Shown: positions 18,096-28,639, counted from the stretch's first letter. The stretch: DNA of 64,000 nt from Oscillospiraceae bacterium (GCA_022009755.1 CP091722.1:318001-382000); one strand, 5' to 3'. Numbers and translations are program-made. The notes: generated by a model from the sequence alone, not told the origin.

Positions 18096-19553
18096 ATGCT
18101 GCTTAAGGACGTTTTGAAAAATATAAAGGTATACGAGACAAACGGAGAAATTGACGGTGTAGAAATCACCTCCCTTACATTGGATAACAGAAAATGCGTT
18201 CCGGGAAGCGCATTTTTTGCAATTCGGGGGCTTGTAAATGACGGTCATAAATATATTGGCGGGGCTGCGGAAAACGGTGCGGCCGCCGTATTTGTTGAGG
18301 AATTCACCTGTGACCCGGTGCTTCAGATAAAGGTTGCCGATACGCGGAGCGCTATGTCATTGGCAGCGGCGGCTTTTTACGGCGATCCGGCCCGTAAGAT
18401 GCATTTTATCGGCGTTACCGGTACAAACGGAAACCAGCATAACCTTTATGCTCAGAGCGGCGCTGGAAAGCCTGGGAGTAAAGGTGGGCATGATCGGCAC
18501 CTCAGGAATATATGCCGGCGAGAAAAAAGTAGAGATACCGATATCTACAAGCACAACGCCGGACCCGATAGAATTGCAGTATATTCTTTCCGTTCTTGCG
18601 GATATGGGAACAGAGACGGTGGTTATGGAGGTGACGGCCCAGGCGCTGCATCTGCGCAAGGTGGAGGATATTTATTTTGATGCGGGGATATTTACCAACC
18701 TTACGCAGGATCATCTGGAATTTTTCAAAACGATGGAGATATATGCGCAGGCAAAGAAGAAGCTGTTTGAAGCCTCCAGATGCGCTGTTGCGGTAATAAA
18801 TACGGACGATGCGCTCGGGGCTGAGATTGCGCGGGATACGGACTGCCGCAGGGTTACATATTCGGTAGCGGGAGAGGCGGACATTACTGCAAAAATGCGG
18901 CGGTTCACGGGATGGGCTGCACATTTGAGCTTCACATGGGAAGCTATACGGCCTTGGCGAAGCTGTGTGTTTCCGGCATATTCAATGTATATAACGCCCT
19001 TGGCGCGTTCGGAGCGCTGACGGCCATCGGGTATGAGCCGCAGACTGCGCTGAAAGCGCTGGAATGCTATCACGGCACGCCCGGACGGTTTGAAACGCCG
19101 GATATGAAGGGAAAGCCGTACAGCGTTGTTATTGATTATGCGCATACGCCGGACGGGCTTGAGAACATACTCCGCGCGGTGGCCGCGCATAAAAAGGGAA
19201 GGCTCATATGCGTTTTCGGCTGCGGCGGAAACCGCGACAGAAAAAAACGCCCCATAATGGGGAAAATTGCGGCCCGATATTCGGATTTCTGCGTGCTTAC
19301 AAGCGATAATCCCAGATATGAAAATCCTGATATGATAATTGAGGAGATTGCATCGGGGATACCGACGGGGTATAAGGCTTTTGTAAAAATTGAAAACCGT
19401 TATCAGGCAATAAAATATGCGATGCAAAATGCCGGCAAAGATGATATAATCGTTATTGCCGGCAAGGGTGATGAGGATTATCAGGAAATTGCCGGCGTCA
19501 AGCACCACTTCAGCGACAGAGAAACTGTGGCGCAGCTGCTTGATGAGGTTTGA
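18096..19553 (+). CDS. murE: UDP-MurNAc-tripeptide synthetase, meso-DAP adding (two frame breaks)
   Basis: MurE adds the third amino acid to UDP-MurNAc-L-Ala-D-Glu with ATP. Three overlapping frames make one 486-residue protein. The first break is in the P-loop itself (18431-18433): restoring two A changes GTNGN-Q to GTNGKTSITFM. The second is in an A-run at 18891-18895, where one A restores AKNAAVHGMGCTFEL. The substrate motif DNPRYENPD near residue 410 is the DNPR form that selects meso-diaminopimelate rather than lysine. N-terminal, central ATPase and C-terminal ligase domains are all present. It precedes mraY, with murF absent from between them. Confidence 0.94.
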
Positions 19554-19579
19554 GCTGATAGCCGGAGGATAAAAGAAAA

Positions 19580-20587
19580 ATGGAACAAGTGATAAAGTAT
19601 ATCCTGCCTGCGCTGGTTGCGTTTTCAATAGGCGTAGTGATAGGGCCGTTTGTAATAAAGCTTATGAAGCGGCTGAAATTCGGACAGCAGGTTAGAGACG
19701 ACGGGCCGCAGAGCCATTTAGCAAAGCAGAATACTCCAACAATAGGCGGCATAATAATTTTTGTTGCAATGGCGGTGGCGGCGGCGATATTCGGGCTTAC
19801 CGAGATATCGCTGATTGCGACTCTTGTATCGGGAGCCTACGGTTTAGTGGGCTTTCTTGATGATTTTATAAAGATTATTAAAAAGCGTTCAATGGGGCTG
19901 CGGGCATACCAGAAGATAATAGGGCAGTTCGGTATTGCGCTTATTACGGCGGTATATGCTTACAGAAGCCCGTATATTGGAAGCAGCATCATGCTGCCCT
20001 TTACAGACAAGCTGTTTGACCTTGGTGTGTTTTATATACCGGTGGCCGTGTTTGTTATTGTGGCGATTGTAAATGCCGTTAACCTTACCGACGGTCTTGA
20101 CGGGCTTGCTTCGGGGGTTATGTGTGTTATACTGTTTACATTTACTGCCGTAACGGCATTTTCGGCACAGCATTTTTCCGGTGACGGCGGCAATCCTGAG
20201 CTTGCGGCACGCCTTGTATCGCTTGCAAAATTCGGAGCGCTTACATGCGGTGCAACGCTGGCTTTTTTGCGGTTCAATGTTTATCCCGCACGGATTTTCA
20301 TGGGGGATACCGGCTCTCTGCTTCTTGGCGGTGCGCTGAGCGTTATGGCTCTCTTTTCCCGCATGATGCTTTTTGTGCCTGTTGCGGGCGGTGTATTGGT
20401 GGCATCGTGTGTGTCTGTGATTCTGCAGGTGGGTTCATATAAGCTGCGGAAGAAGCGAATATTCAAGATGGCGCCGCTGCATCATCATTTTGAGCTTATG
20501 GGATATCATGAAACAAAGGTTACTTCGCTTTATATTATAAGCACGATTATTCTGTGCATGCTTGCAGTGCTGGCAGTGCGCTTTTAA
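19580..20587 (+). CDS. mraY: Phospho-MurNAc-pentapeptide-transferase
   Basis: MraY transfers phospho-MurNAc-pentapeptide from UDP to undecaprenyl phosphate, forming lipid I in the cytoplasmic membrane. The 335-residue protein shows about ten membrane segments and the family signatures DDGPQSHLAKQNTPTIGG near residue 40, FLDDFIKIIKKRSMGL near 93, NAVNLTDGLDGLASG near 155 and the C-terminal MAPLHHHFELMGYHE histidine cluster. Catalytic aspartates (DD pair and the NLTDGLDG aspartate) are in place. The frame is intact. A GGAGG site precedes the ATG. Confidence 0.97.
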   Translation: MEQVIKYILPALVAFSIGVVIGPFVIKLMKRLKFGQQVRDDGPQSHLAKQNTPTIGGIIIFVAMAVAAAIFGLTEISLIATLVSGAYGLVGFLDDFIKIIKKRSMGLRAYQKIIGQFGIALITAVYAYRSPYIGSSIMLPFTDKLFDLGVFYIPVAVFVIVAIVNAVNLTDGLDGLASGVMCVILFTFTAVTAFSAQHFSGDGGNPELAARLVSLAKFGALTCGATLAFLRFNVYPARIFMGDTGSLLLGGALSVMALFSRMMLFVPVAGGVLVASCVSVILQVGSYKLRKKRIFKMAPLHHHFELMGYHETKVTSLYIISTIILCMLAVLAVRF

Positions 20588-20646
20588 CGGTTCTGAAACA
20601 GGAAACGAAACGATATCGCCCTTAATGAACGGATGAGGAGAAATAT

Positions 20647-22025
20647 ATGCAATCGGATTTTCGCAATAAAAATGTATTGATTATAGGCATGGCGCGAAGC
20701 GGGATAGCGGCGGCCGAGGCGCTGCTTAAGCTTGACTGCACGGTTACGGTTAACGATTCAAAGCCGGAGCAAAAGCTGGAGGGGCTGGAACCGCTTAAGG
20801 GGAAATGCTTTTTTGAGCTGGGCTGCAAGCCCGACGGTCTGCTTGACGGTAAGGAACTGATTGTTATAAGCCCGAGCGTTCCGCCTTATATTCCTGCGCT
20901 TGAAGAAGCAAGGCGGAGGAATATTCCCGTGCTTACGGAAATTGAATTGGGATACCGCCTTTGCGAAGGAGTTCCGGTTGCGATAACGGGGACCAACGGG
21001 AAAACCACAACGACCTCGCTTACGGGACAGATGTTCAGGGACGCGGGAAGAAAAAATTATGTGGTGGGGAATATCGGCATTCCGTATACCGCTTATGCAC
21101 TTGAGGCAGCGCCGGACTGCACTATGGTTACCGAGATAAGCAGCTATCAGCTTCAGTGCATTGAGCAGTTTCATCCGCGCGTTGCGGCGATGCTTAATAT
21201 CACGCCGGATCATCTTGACCGTCACGGCGGCATGGAGGGATATATCGAGGCCAAAAGGCGCATATTTATGAATCAGACGACGGATGATTTTGCGGTGCTT
21301 AACTATGACGATCCGACGGTTCGCGCCATGGCGGAACAGATAAAAGCAAAGACGGTGTTTTTCTCGCGGAAAGAGGAGCTGAAAGAGGGCGTATTTGTTA
21401 AAGACGGGGAATTGATCTTCAAATACGGCGCGGTAAGCGCTGTTGTATGCAGAATTGAGGATATTTATATAAAAGGCCCGCACAATCTTGAAAATGCCAT
21501 GGCGGCAACCGCTGTTGCGATGCTTATGGGAATAAGTGCGCAGAGCTGTGCATATACTCTAAAGAATTTCCGCGGCGTGGAGCACAGAATTGAAACCGTG
21601 GATACGGTCAACGGAGTGACCTTTATAAACGATTCCAAGGGGACAAATCCGGATTCTACGGAAAAAGCCATACAGACGATGACGGCGCCCACCGTGCTGC
21701 TGTTGGGGGGCTATGACAAGGGCGGAAGCTTTGATGAGCTTATTGGCTGCTATACGGATAATATACGCTATACCGTTGTATTGGGAGCAACAAAGGATAA
21801 AATTATAAAAGCACTCAAGGATGCGGGCGTTAAAGAATACACTGCTGCCGATACATTTGAAGAAGCGGTTATGGCGGCGTATAAGGCTGCAAGCCCGGTT
21901 GGAATGTGCTGCTGTCTCCGGCCTGCGCAAGCTGGGATATGTTTGCGGATTTTGAACAGCGCGGACGCGTATTCAAGGAAATCGTAAAGCGCATTAAGGA
22001 AAACGAAGCAGCGGTCAAAAACTGA
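20647..22025 (+). CDS. murD: UDP-MurNAc-L-alanine:D-glutamate ligase (one frame break near the end)
   Basis: MurD adds D-glutamate to UDP-MurNAc-L-Ala. Signatures include the Rossmann start NVLIIGMARSGIAAA, the ATP-binding GTNGKTTTTSL near residue 115, the central NITPDHLDRHG and FINDSKGTNPDST near 325. The frame is lost at about 21897: restoring one G in CCC-GG-TT turns SPVGMCC into SPGWNVLLSPACASWDMFADFEQRG, the conserved end of MurD, stopping at 22025 with 459 residues. Without the correction the C-terminus is unlike any MurD. It is flanked by mraY and ftsW in standard order. Confidence 0.95.
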
Positions 22026-22090
22026 AACGGATTTTCGGGATAGAAGAAACGAACCGTAAAAAGGAATTGCAGGGGAACGGAGGGAAGAAA

Positions 22091-23323
22091 ATGCGTCAGA
22101 AACACGGTTTGTCAAAAAAAGCCGATGTAATAAAGGGCGGAATCAGCTTTCCTTTGATGTTTATAACCCTTACGCTTATCCTTATAGGCATTGTGATGGT
22201 TTTTTCCAGTACCTATGCAAGCTCGGTGCTTGGGGGATACAAGGGATATAAAAATGCCATACAGCATACCGTGGTTGCGGTTATATGCATTGTTATGATA
22301 ACCGTGGGAAACAGGCTGTTTGATTACAGATGGCTGAACAAAAAGCCGGTGGTGCTTACTGCCGTGGCGGCATGTGCCCTGCTGCTGTGCGCCGTTTTTG
22401 CGTTTCCTGACAGCATGGGCGCAAGGAGATGGATCAAAATAGGCGGCATAACAATACAGCCGTCGGAAATCGCAAAGTTTGTGGCGGTAATTTATATGGC
22501 CTATTTTGCATCGCATAATCGCTATTGGTACAGCAATGTTAAAACATGGATATGCTTTTTTGTGCCCAGCGTATTTTATGCGGCGCTTATCGTTTTGGAG
22601 CCCAATCTTTCTACGGCACTGGTATGCATCATTGCTCCGGCGCTGATTCTTGGCTTTATTTCGGGATTGCAGCTTTTTTGGGCGGTGCTGGCGGGAGCTG
22701 CCGCCGCAGGCATGGGCGTTTATTTGATATTCTTTACCGATTGGAGAAACGGCCGTCTGCAGGCGTGGATGGATCCGTGGATCGATCCCTCCGACACCTC
22801 ATACCAAATAGTGCAGTCGCTGTATGCTTTGGGCGATGGCGGCTTGTTCGGTGTAGGCCTCGGAAACAGCAAACAGAAGATATCCTATCTTCCCATGAAG
22901 GATACGGATTATATCTTCGCAATAATAGGTGAGGAATTCGGTTTTATCGGGGCATTGGCGGTGATATTGCTTTATGCTGCATTTGTGTTTTTTGCAATAA
23001 AGATTGCGCTTAACGCGCCTGATGCCTTCGGCTGTTTTACTGCGGCAGGCATAACGGTTATCGTGGCATTGCAGGCAATAGTTAATATTGCCGTTGTTAC
23101 CAATACGATTCCCTCCACCGGAGTGACGCTGCCGTTTATAAGCCGCGGCACATCGTCACTGCTGTGTTTTTCTGCCGGCGCAACCATATTGCTTAATATA
23201 AGCCGATATTCACGAAGAAAAAAGAACGCGGATGCGCCGGAGATAATGCAGGCGGGCGGTGATGACGGCAAGGGACGCCCTGCAAAGAGGAAAAACGAAA
23301 ACAATATAAGAGCAGTTAAATAA
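22091..23323 (+). CDS. ftsW: SEDS-family peptidoglycan glycosyltransferase FtsW
   Basis: FtsW polymerises septal glycan strands together with its partner class B PBP, encoded four genes upstream. The protein has about ten membrane segments, beginning with SFPLMFITLTLILIGIVMVFSSTY, and the SEDS signatures GARRWIKIGGITIQPSEIAKF near residue 120, LEPNLSTAL near 175 and DYIFAIIGEEFGFIG near 275, with PFISRGTSSLL near the end. The C-terminal tail is short, basic and cytoplasmic. The chosen ATG at 22091 has GGAGGG 6-7 bases upstream. An upstream TTG in frame has no good site. Confidence 0.94.
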   Translation: MRQKHGLSKKADVIKGGISFPLMFITLTLILIGIVMVFSSTYASSVLGGYKGYKNAIQHTVVAVICIVMITVGNRLFDYRWLNKKPVVLTAVAACALLLCAVFAFPDSMGARRWIKIGGITIQPSEIAKFVAVIYMAYFASHNRYWYSNVKTWICFFVPSVFYAALIVLEPNLSTALVCIIAPALILGFISGLQLFWAVLAGAAAAGMGVYLIFFTDWRNGRLQAWMDPWIDPSDTSYQIVQSLYALGDGGLFGVGLGNSKQKISYLPMKDTDYIFAIIGEEFGFIGALAVILLYAAFVFFAIKIALNAPDAFGCFTAAGITVIVALQAIVNIAVVTNTIPSTGVTLPFISRGTSSLLCFSAGATILLNISRYSRRKKNADAPEIMQAGGDDGKGRPAKRKNENNIRAVK

Positions 23324-23447
23324 AGCGGTAAGCGATGCGTGAGTATCCGGGTGAGGATTCAACACAAAAAGCGGCGTCGCAATTGCTTTATGAAACACGG
23401 CGAAATTAAAAGCTACTTATGATAAAAGCGATTGAAAAGGAGCGGCA

Positions 23448-24230
23448 GTGGCAACAGAACGGTATATAAAAAGCACCGGAAGACGGGGCTTCAGAATAAA
23501 ATACAAAGGGCGTTTGATCGCCTTTTTGGTGTTGCTGACGGTTATTGCGGCCGCTGTTTTTTTAAGCTCGTCATATTTTGACATAAAGGAAGACTCGGTA
23601 GTTGTTACTGGGGATGAAAGATATCATTTTGATGATATAAAAAACGCGGCTACAAAGGAACTGTTCAATGTGAGCATTTTCCGCCTTGATGAAGCCGCGG
23701 TGGCACGGAGAATAGAAGAGGACAACCCCTACATAGAGGTAAAGGATATAGTGAGGCGTTTGCCGAACAAGGTGGAAATAGTGGTGAAGGAACGCGAGCC
23801 CGTTTTCCAGTTTGAACACGGCGGATTATTCTATGATGCGGCGGAAAACTGTGTAATAATGTCGGAGGGACGAAGCCAGGATCCGTCCCTGATGCAGATT
23901 GCGGGCTTTGAAATAGAACAGCCGGTAAGAGGGCAGCTGCTTTCTGCGGTAAACGCCGCGCAGCAGCGTGACTTTGATGAACTGATGGCGAATTTGAAAA
24001 AATACGGCTTCATGCAGCAGATAAAAACTGTTGATATGACGCAGGAAACAAATCTGATCCTGCAGACAAGGTCGGGATTTCGGGTTATTGTCGGTCTGCC
24101 TACACAGCTTGAGGGAAAGATATCCTGCCTGCAGGCCGCCGTTGATTCCGTAATAAATGACGGGAACACCTCGGGAACACTGGACATTTCCGTTGTGGGA
24201 AACATATATTTTACGCCGGACGATAAATGA
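23448..24230 (+). CDS. ftsQ: Cell division protein FtsQ/DivIB
   Basis: A bitopic divisome protein that holds FtsL and DivIC. After a basic cytoplasmic tail of about 24 residues comes one membrane helix (RLIAFLVLLTVIAAAVFL) and then the POTRA domain (about 48-118: SVVVTGDERYHFDDI ... VEIVVKEREPVFQF) and the FtsQ/DivIB beta domain. The length of 260 residues is typical. The start is GTG at 23448 preceded by AAAAGGAG. It sits between ftsW and ftsA as expected when murB/murC have been lost from the cluster. No frame problem is visible. Confidence 0.9.
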   Translation: MATERYIKSTGRRGFRIKYKGRLIAFLVLLTVIAAAVFLSSSYFDIKEDSVVVTGDERYHFDDIKNAATKELFNVSIFRLDEAAVARRIEEDNPYIEVKDIVRRLPNKVEIVVKEREPVFQFEHGGLFYDAAENCVIMSEGRSQDPSLMQIAGFEIEQPVRGQLLSAVNAAQQRDFDELMANLKKYGFMQQIKTVDMTQETNLILQTRSGFRVIVGLPTQLEGKISCLQAAVDSVINDGNTSGTLDISVVGNIYFTPDDK

Positions 24231-24501
24231 CAGAGGGCAGAGCCGTTTTTTGATGCAATGCCGGTGCCGAAACGAATTAGTAATGGCTATTCGTTTTGGG
24301 TCGGCAGTATTGATACGGGAGCTTTAACGCCGCCGGGGTTTGCCTTGCCATACAACATTTTCGCCGGTTTTAGTGTATAATGCGGCAAAATGTGATAAAT
24401 AACCGGGAGAATTTCGAAAAAAATGCGTCCGGAATGTAAAAAAAGCATAAAAAAATGCGTGGAATAGTTCAAAAAAATACTTTTATTATTTGAAAGGTTT
24501 T

Positions 24502-24510
24502 TGCTATAAT
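24502..24510 (+). promoter_or_regulatory. Extended -10 promoter before ftsA-ftsZ
   Basis: TGCTATAAT (TATAAT at 24505-24510) lies 48 bp before ftsA without a recognisable -35 box at normal distance. A second TATAAT at 24376-24381 lies in the same 327 bp gap. Local promoters for ftsAZ are common in Firmicutes. The rest of the gap is AT-rich with no gene. Confidence 0.55.
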
Positions 24511-24557
24511 AGAATAAGGCATATGCCGATAATGCTAAACGGAGGTTGCCAGGAGCA

Positions 24558-25726
24558 ATGCGGCAAGTATCTGCAGCTATCGAAATAGGCACCTCTAAGG
24601 TGGTCTGCACGATAGCAGAATCCGGCGCATATGAAGGGTTTAACCTTTTAGGCGCTTCAACAATTGAATATTCCGGCTACACACGCCGCGGCTGGATTGA
24701 GCCCAAGGAAATAAAATATGTAGTGGCTTCGGCGCTCCATGAGGCGCAGAAGCAGGTGGGAATTCGCGTGCGGTATGTCAGCATAGGTGTTCCGGCGGAC
24801 TTTACCGAGGTTGTCTGCCGAAAGGTGAGCCTTAATCTTGGCAAGCCGCGCAGGATATCAGAGGATGATATAGCGCTTATGTTCAAGCGCGGTGAGAGCT
24901 TCACGGCGTATAAGAATTATATAGTGGCGCATCGCTGCCCGATATATTTCAGTGTAAATGAAACAGACGCACGCTTGACCCTCTTAACATGATGGGGGAC
25001 AGGCTCAGCGCGATGGTTTCGTATGTGCTTGTGAACCGTTCGTTTACCGATTCGGTGGCTAACCACCTGCAGAAATGCGGTTATGAGGTGGAAAGCTGCA
25101 TCGCATCGGTGCTGGCGCAGGGAGTGTCGTTCATTCCGGCCGAGGTCAGGGATAAAACGGCAATACTTATTGATATGGGACACAGAATGACATCGGTCAC
25201 GGTGTTCAAGGGGGATGGGATACTTTTTCATTCCTCAATACCGCTTGGTGGGCTTCATATAACAAAGGATCTTGCAATTACGCTGCGTGTGCCGGATGAA
25301 ATTGCGGAACAGCTTAAGCGCCGTGCGATCTACGGCTTGTCCGTAAGCGGGGACGATTGGTACGAAATAATGTCAAAAGAGACATATCAGCTTTACCGTT
25401 TTCCCATGCTTCAGGTGCAGGAAATAATCAATGCGCGTGTTTACGAAATATGCGGCCTAATTAAAAAGATGCTTGCTTCTTCGGGCTGCATACTTCCTGA
25501 ATATGTAGAGGCTTTCATTTCCGGAGGCGCGGCGGAGATGCGCGGAATAAGAGAGTTTATGCAAAAGGCTTTGGGGCGTAATGTTACGGTGATACAGCCC
25601 CGAAGCACGAGGCTGAACAATGCCTGCTATTCTGCGGCGCTTGGCGTTACGGAATTTATGATGGACAAGTATGTTCAGGAGAAAATATCGATCTGGGAAC
25701 AGATCAAACAAATATTCAGAAAATAA
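24558..25726 (+). CDS. ftsA: Cell division protein FtsA (one frame break)
   Basis: FtsA is an actin-like ATPase that tethers FtsZ filaments to the membrane. The fold begins AAIEIGTSKVVCTIAE (phosphate-1 loop). Later AILIDMGHRMTSVTVF (phosphate-2) and FISGGAAEMRGIREFM (adenosine motif) are seen. A break at about 24969 (one missing base in GACG-CACG, giving D-G-T-L-D-P-L-N when restored) splits it; corrected length is 389 residues. The last 13 residues (ISIWEQIKQIFRK) form the amphipathic membrane-targeting helix. The ATG at 24558 is 12 bases after GGAGG; an upstream TTG (24546) directly abuts that site and is less likely. Confidence 0.9.
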
Positions 25727-25755
25727 GCTTTATTTAATAAATCGGGAGGACTGTT

Positions 25756-27168
25756 ATGGAATTCAATTTTGATGCCGGCGATTTTGCACAAATTCGCGTT
25801 ATCGGAGTAGGCGGCGCCGGAAATAATGCTGTGGACAGAATGATCACGTCCGGATTGAAGGGTGTTGAATACATCTCCATCAATACAGACAGTCAGGCGC
25901 TTAAGGTATCAAGGGCCAGCAAAAAGGTTCAGATAGGAGCAAAGCTTACAAAGGGTCTGGGTGCCGGAGCAAATCCCGAAATAGGAAAAAAGGCCGCAGA
26001 GGAGAGCAGAGAGGATATTGCCGAGCAGCTCAAAGGGGCTGACATGGTGTTTGTTACGGCCGGAATGGGCGGCGGAACAGGTACCGGCGCCGCTCCCTGC
26101 GTTGCGGAGATTGCCAAGGAAATGGGCATTCTTACTGTGGGCGTTGTTACCCGTCCGTTTATGTTTGAAGGCAAGATAAGAGCCGATCATGCGGAAAAAG
26201 GCATTGCGGAGCTTAAATCGCGGGTGGACAGCCTTATAATCATTCCTAATGACAAGCTGCTTCAGGTGGTGGGTAAGGGAACTTCGATAATCGAAGCGTT
26301 CCGTCAGGCCGATGATGTTCTGCGTCAGGGCGTATCGGGAATTTCCGAGCTTATTACCAAGCAGGCGCTTATAAACCTTGACTTTGCCGATGTAAAAACC
26401 ATTATGAAGGATAAGGGCGTAGCCCATATGGGCATAGGCTCGGGCACCGGTGAAAACCGTGCGGTGGACGCTGCCAAAAAGGCCATTGCATCTCCGCTGC
26501 TGGAAACCACAATCGAGGGTGCACGCGGCGTTATCTTCAATGTAACCGGAGGCGCCAGCCTGTCCCTTACCGAGGTTAATGAAGCGGCATACATGATACA
26601 CGAAGCGGTGGATCCGGAGTGCAACATTATAATGGGTGCGGGAATTGATGAAACGCTGGATGATGAGATCCGCATTACAATTATTGCAACAGGCTTTGAG
26701 CGCAATCCGCAGCCGGCATATCAGCCGCGCCGCCAGACGGAGCGTCAGGCGGACAGGAGACAGATGTCCGATGCCGAGGATGATGGGCTGGAAATGACGG
26801 ATTTTGATTCCGAGCCGCGCCGTCAGCCGGAAAGAAGCGTGCGTCAGCAGCCTGCTTTTGACGAGCCGCAGTTTGCCCCGGCGCAGCCCGCACAGCCTGC
26901 CGTGCAGCAGCCCGTGCGTCAGGCGCCGCAAAGAAACAGCTATGAAGAGTATGATGAAGAACCGGCTGTTATGAGAAGAGATCGGGCAAGAAGCCAGAGC
27001 CAGTCCTTTGACGACGGTGCGGACTATGATTATAACGAGCGTCCGCGCGAGCAGAGAGCGGCACGCTCCGGATTCTTCTCCTTTGGCAGCAAGCACGGAG
27101 ATGAGCAGGAGGACGACATAGATTTTGATATGCCTGCAATAACCCGGCGGCAGAGCAGAAATAAATAA
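25756..27168 (+). CDS. ftsZ: Cell division GTPase FtsZ
   Basis: FtsZ is the tubulin homologue that forms the cytokinetic ring. The GTPase domain carries GVGGAGNNAVDRM near residue 18, the tubulin signature GMGGGTGTGAAP near 105 and the NLDFADVKTIM T7 loop near 210. The folded core ends near residue 318. It is followed by a long linker of about 135 residues rich in Arg, Gln, Pro, Asp and Glu, and a terminal conserved peptide (DFDMPAITRRQSRNK) that should bind FtsA. At 470 residues it is much longer than the 350-400 of many Firmicutes, all from the linker. It lies 29 bp after ftsA and is closed by a terminator. Confidence 0.98.
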   Translation: MEFNFDAGDFAQIRVIGVGGAGNNAVDRMITSGLKGVEYISINTDSQALKVSRASKKVQIGAKLTKGLGAGANPEIGKKAAEESREDIAEQLKGADMVFVTAGMGGGTGTGAAPCVAEIAKEMGILTVGVVTRPFMFEGKIRADHAEKGIAELKSRVDSLIIIPNDKLLQVVGKGTSIIEAFRQADDVLRQGVSGISELITKQALINLDFADVKTIMKDKGVAHMGIGSGTGENRAVDAAKKAIASPLLETTIEGARGVIFNVTGGASLSLTEVNEAAYMIHEAVDPECNIIMGAGIDETLDDEIRITIIATGFERNPQPAYQPRRQTERQADRRQMSDAEDDGLEMTDFDSEPRRQPERSVRQQPAFDEPQFAPAQPAQPAVQQPVRQAPQRNSYEEYDEEPAVMRRDRARSQSQSFDDGADYDYNERPREQRAARSGFFSFGSKHGDEQEDDIDFDMPAITRRQSRNK

Positions 27169-27174
27169 TTTTGA

Positions 27175-27204
27175 AACGGCGCACTTCAACGGTGCGCCGT
27201 TTTT
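27175..27204 (+). terminator. Intrinsic terminator closing the dcw cluster
   Basis: AACGGCGCAC (27175-27184) pairs with GTGCGCCGTT (27192-27201), 7-base loop, followed by T5. A weaker hairpin, CAGCG/CGCTG with T7, lies at 27260-27293. Confidence 0.88.
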
Positions 27205-27423
27205 CAATATGGTTTACATGATGAACGGTTTTGCATTTGCCAAAATGAGAGTTTATCGGCAGCGGCGTCAAGAGCGGGCGGCGCTGTTTTTTTGAGATCA
27301 ATTTGAGAAGAAAATGCGCTTAACCATTAAGCAAAAAAAGGATTTTTGAATTTTTTGAAGAATATTGAATAAGGCCTGCCGCATAAGAAAACGGTACAAT
27401 CGGGCAGGAGCGTCGGAAAGCGG

Positions 27424-28419
27424 GTGAAATATTTGACTTTGCGTGAAGAACTTGAGAACAGAGAACGGCAGTGGCTGGCACCGGCGGCAAAGCTGAGTGC
27501 GGAATCGGCAGGACGCAGGTTTCCTATCGGCAAATGTGATCTGCGAACGGATTTTCAAAGGGACAGGGACAGAATAATTCACTGCAAGAGCTTTAGAAGG
27601 CTTAAGCATAAAACGCAGGTTTTTCTTTCCCCGAACGGCGACCATTACCGTACAAGACTTACGCACACTCTTGAGGTCAGTCAGGTTGCAAGAACTATTT
27701 CGCGCTGCCTGCGTCTTAATGAGGACCTTACGGAGGCCATCGCGCTTGGGCACGATCTTGGACATACCCCCTTCGGGCATGCGGGGGAAAGAGCGCTGCG
27801 AGAGTGCATGAGCCGCGGCTTTGATCATAATGAGCAGAGCCTGAGAGTGGTGGATATATTGGAACCGCTTAATCTTACCTATGAAGTAAGAAACGGCATA
27901 CTGTGCCATACGGGAGAGGACAAATGCGCAGATACTTTAGAGGGCAGAGTTGTGCGTGTTGCCGACCGCATTGCGTATATAAACCATGACATAGACGACG
28001 CGCTCAGAGCCGGGGTTATAACACAGGAGGAATTGCCGGCTGATATTCTGCGCCTGCTTGGAGAAACTCACGGGCAGAGAATTGATACTCTTATAAGAGA
28101 TGTTATACATAACAGTGAGGCGGATATTGCCATGTCGGAGGAAATCGGCGGGGCAATGTACAGACTGCGCGAGTTTATGTTTGAAAATGTATACAGCCAG
28201 AAAAGCGCGGCGAAAAAGGAAGAAGCAAAGGCTGAGGATACAATAAAGAGACTGTTTGAGTATTATTACAGCCATACGGATATGCTGCCAAAGGATCTTA
28301 TAGCGCTTGAAAGCGATAAAGAACAGCTGGTGTGCGATTATATTGCGGGTATGACGGACAGATATGCCATAGAGGAATATATTGCCCTGTTTGTGCCGGC
28401 TCAATGGGGCGGCAAATAA
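27424..28419 (+). CDS. dgt: dGTP triphosphohydrolase-like HD-domain protein
   Basis: A 331-residue HD-superfamily enzyme of the dNTP triphosphohydrolase family, which cleaves dNTPs to the nucleoside and triphosphate. Metal-binding and catalytic signatures are RDRDRIIHCKSFRRLKHKTQV near residue 42, RLTHTLEVSQ near 80, ALGHDLGHTPFGHAGE near 108 (the HD pair) and DRIAYINHDIDDA near 185. This short form, placed right before dnaG, is common in Clostridia. The start is GTG at 27424 with a weak ribosome-binding site. A possible role is control of dNTP pools next to the replication primase, which is an inference from position. Confidence 0.9.
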   Translation: MKYLTLREELENRERQWLAPAAKLSAESAGRRFPIGKCDLRTDFQRDRDRIIHCKSFRRLKHKTQVFLSPNGDHYRTRLTHTLEVSQVARTISRCLRLNEDLTEAIALGHDLGHTPFGHAGERALRECMSRGFDHNEQSLRVVDILEPLNLTYEVRNGILCHTGEDKCADTLEGRVVRVADRIAYINHDIDDALRAGVITQEELPADILRLLGETHGQRIDTLIRDVIHNSEADIAMSEEIGGAMYRLREFMFENVYSQKSAAKKEEAKAEDTIKRLFEYYYSHTDMLPKDLIALESDKEQLVCDYIAGMTDRYAIEEYIALFVPAQWGGK

Positions 28420-28572
28420 TGCCCGGTCTGAGCATTTGAAAATTGCATGGTGCATTAAACACTTATATAAACACTTATCGGAGATTTGATGTTTGGTTAA
28501 AAGACTGCGTGTGAATTTGCAATTCGTGATTTTTATGCAAGGAAAAACGGGAGGAATGTCGAATATAATCAA

Positions 28573-28600
28573 TTGCGTCTTTTCGGGAAGACTGTATAAT
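28573..28600 (+). promoter_or_regulatory. Probable promoter of dnaG-rpoD
   Basis: TTGCGT (28573-28578), 16 bp, TATAAT (28595-28600), 40 bp before dnaG. A 12-bp-spaced direct repeat AAACACTTAT (28457 and 28469) lies upstream. Confidence 0.5.
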
Positions 28601-28639
28601 TCTTTGAAAAACCGGGAATAAAGGAGGGAACGATGGGGA

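Noticed and set aside
25909..27207. Minus-strand open frame of 432 codons opposite ftsZ
   Set aside because: Antisense to a complete FtsZ; composition reflects the GC-skewed codon use of ftsZ and shows no family signature.
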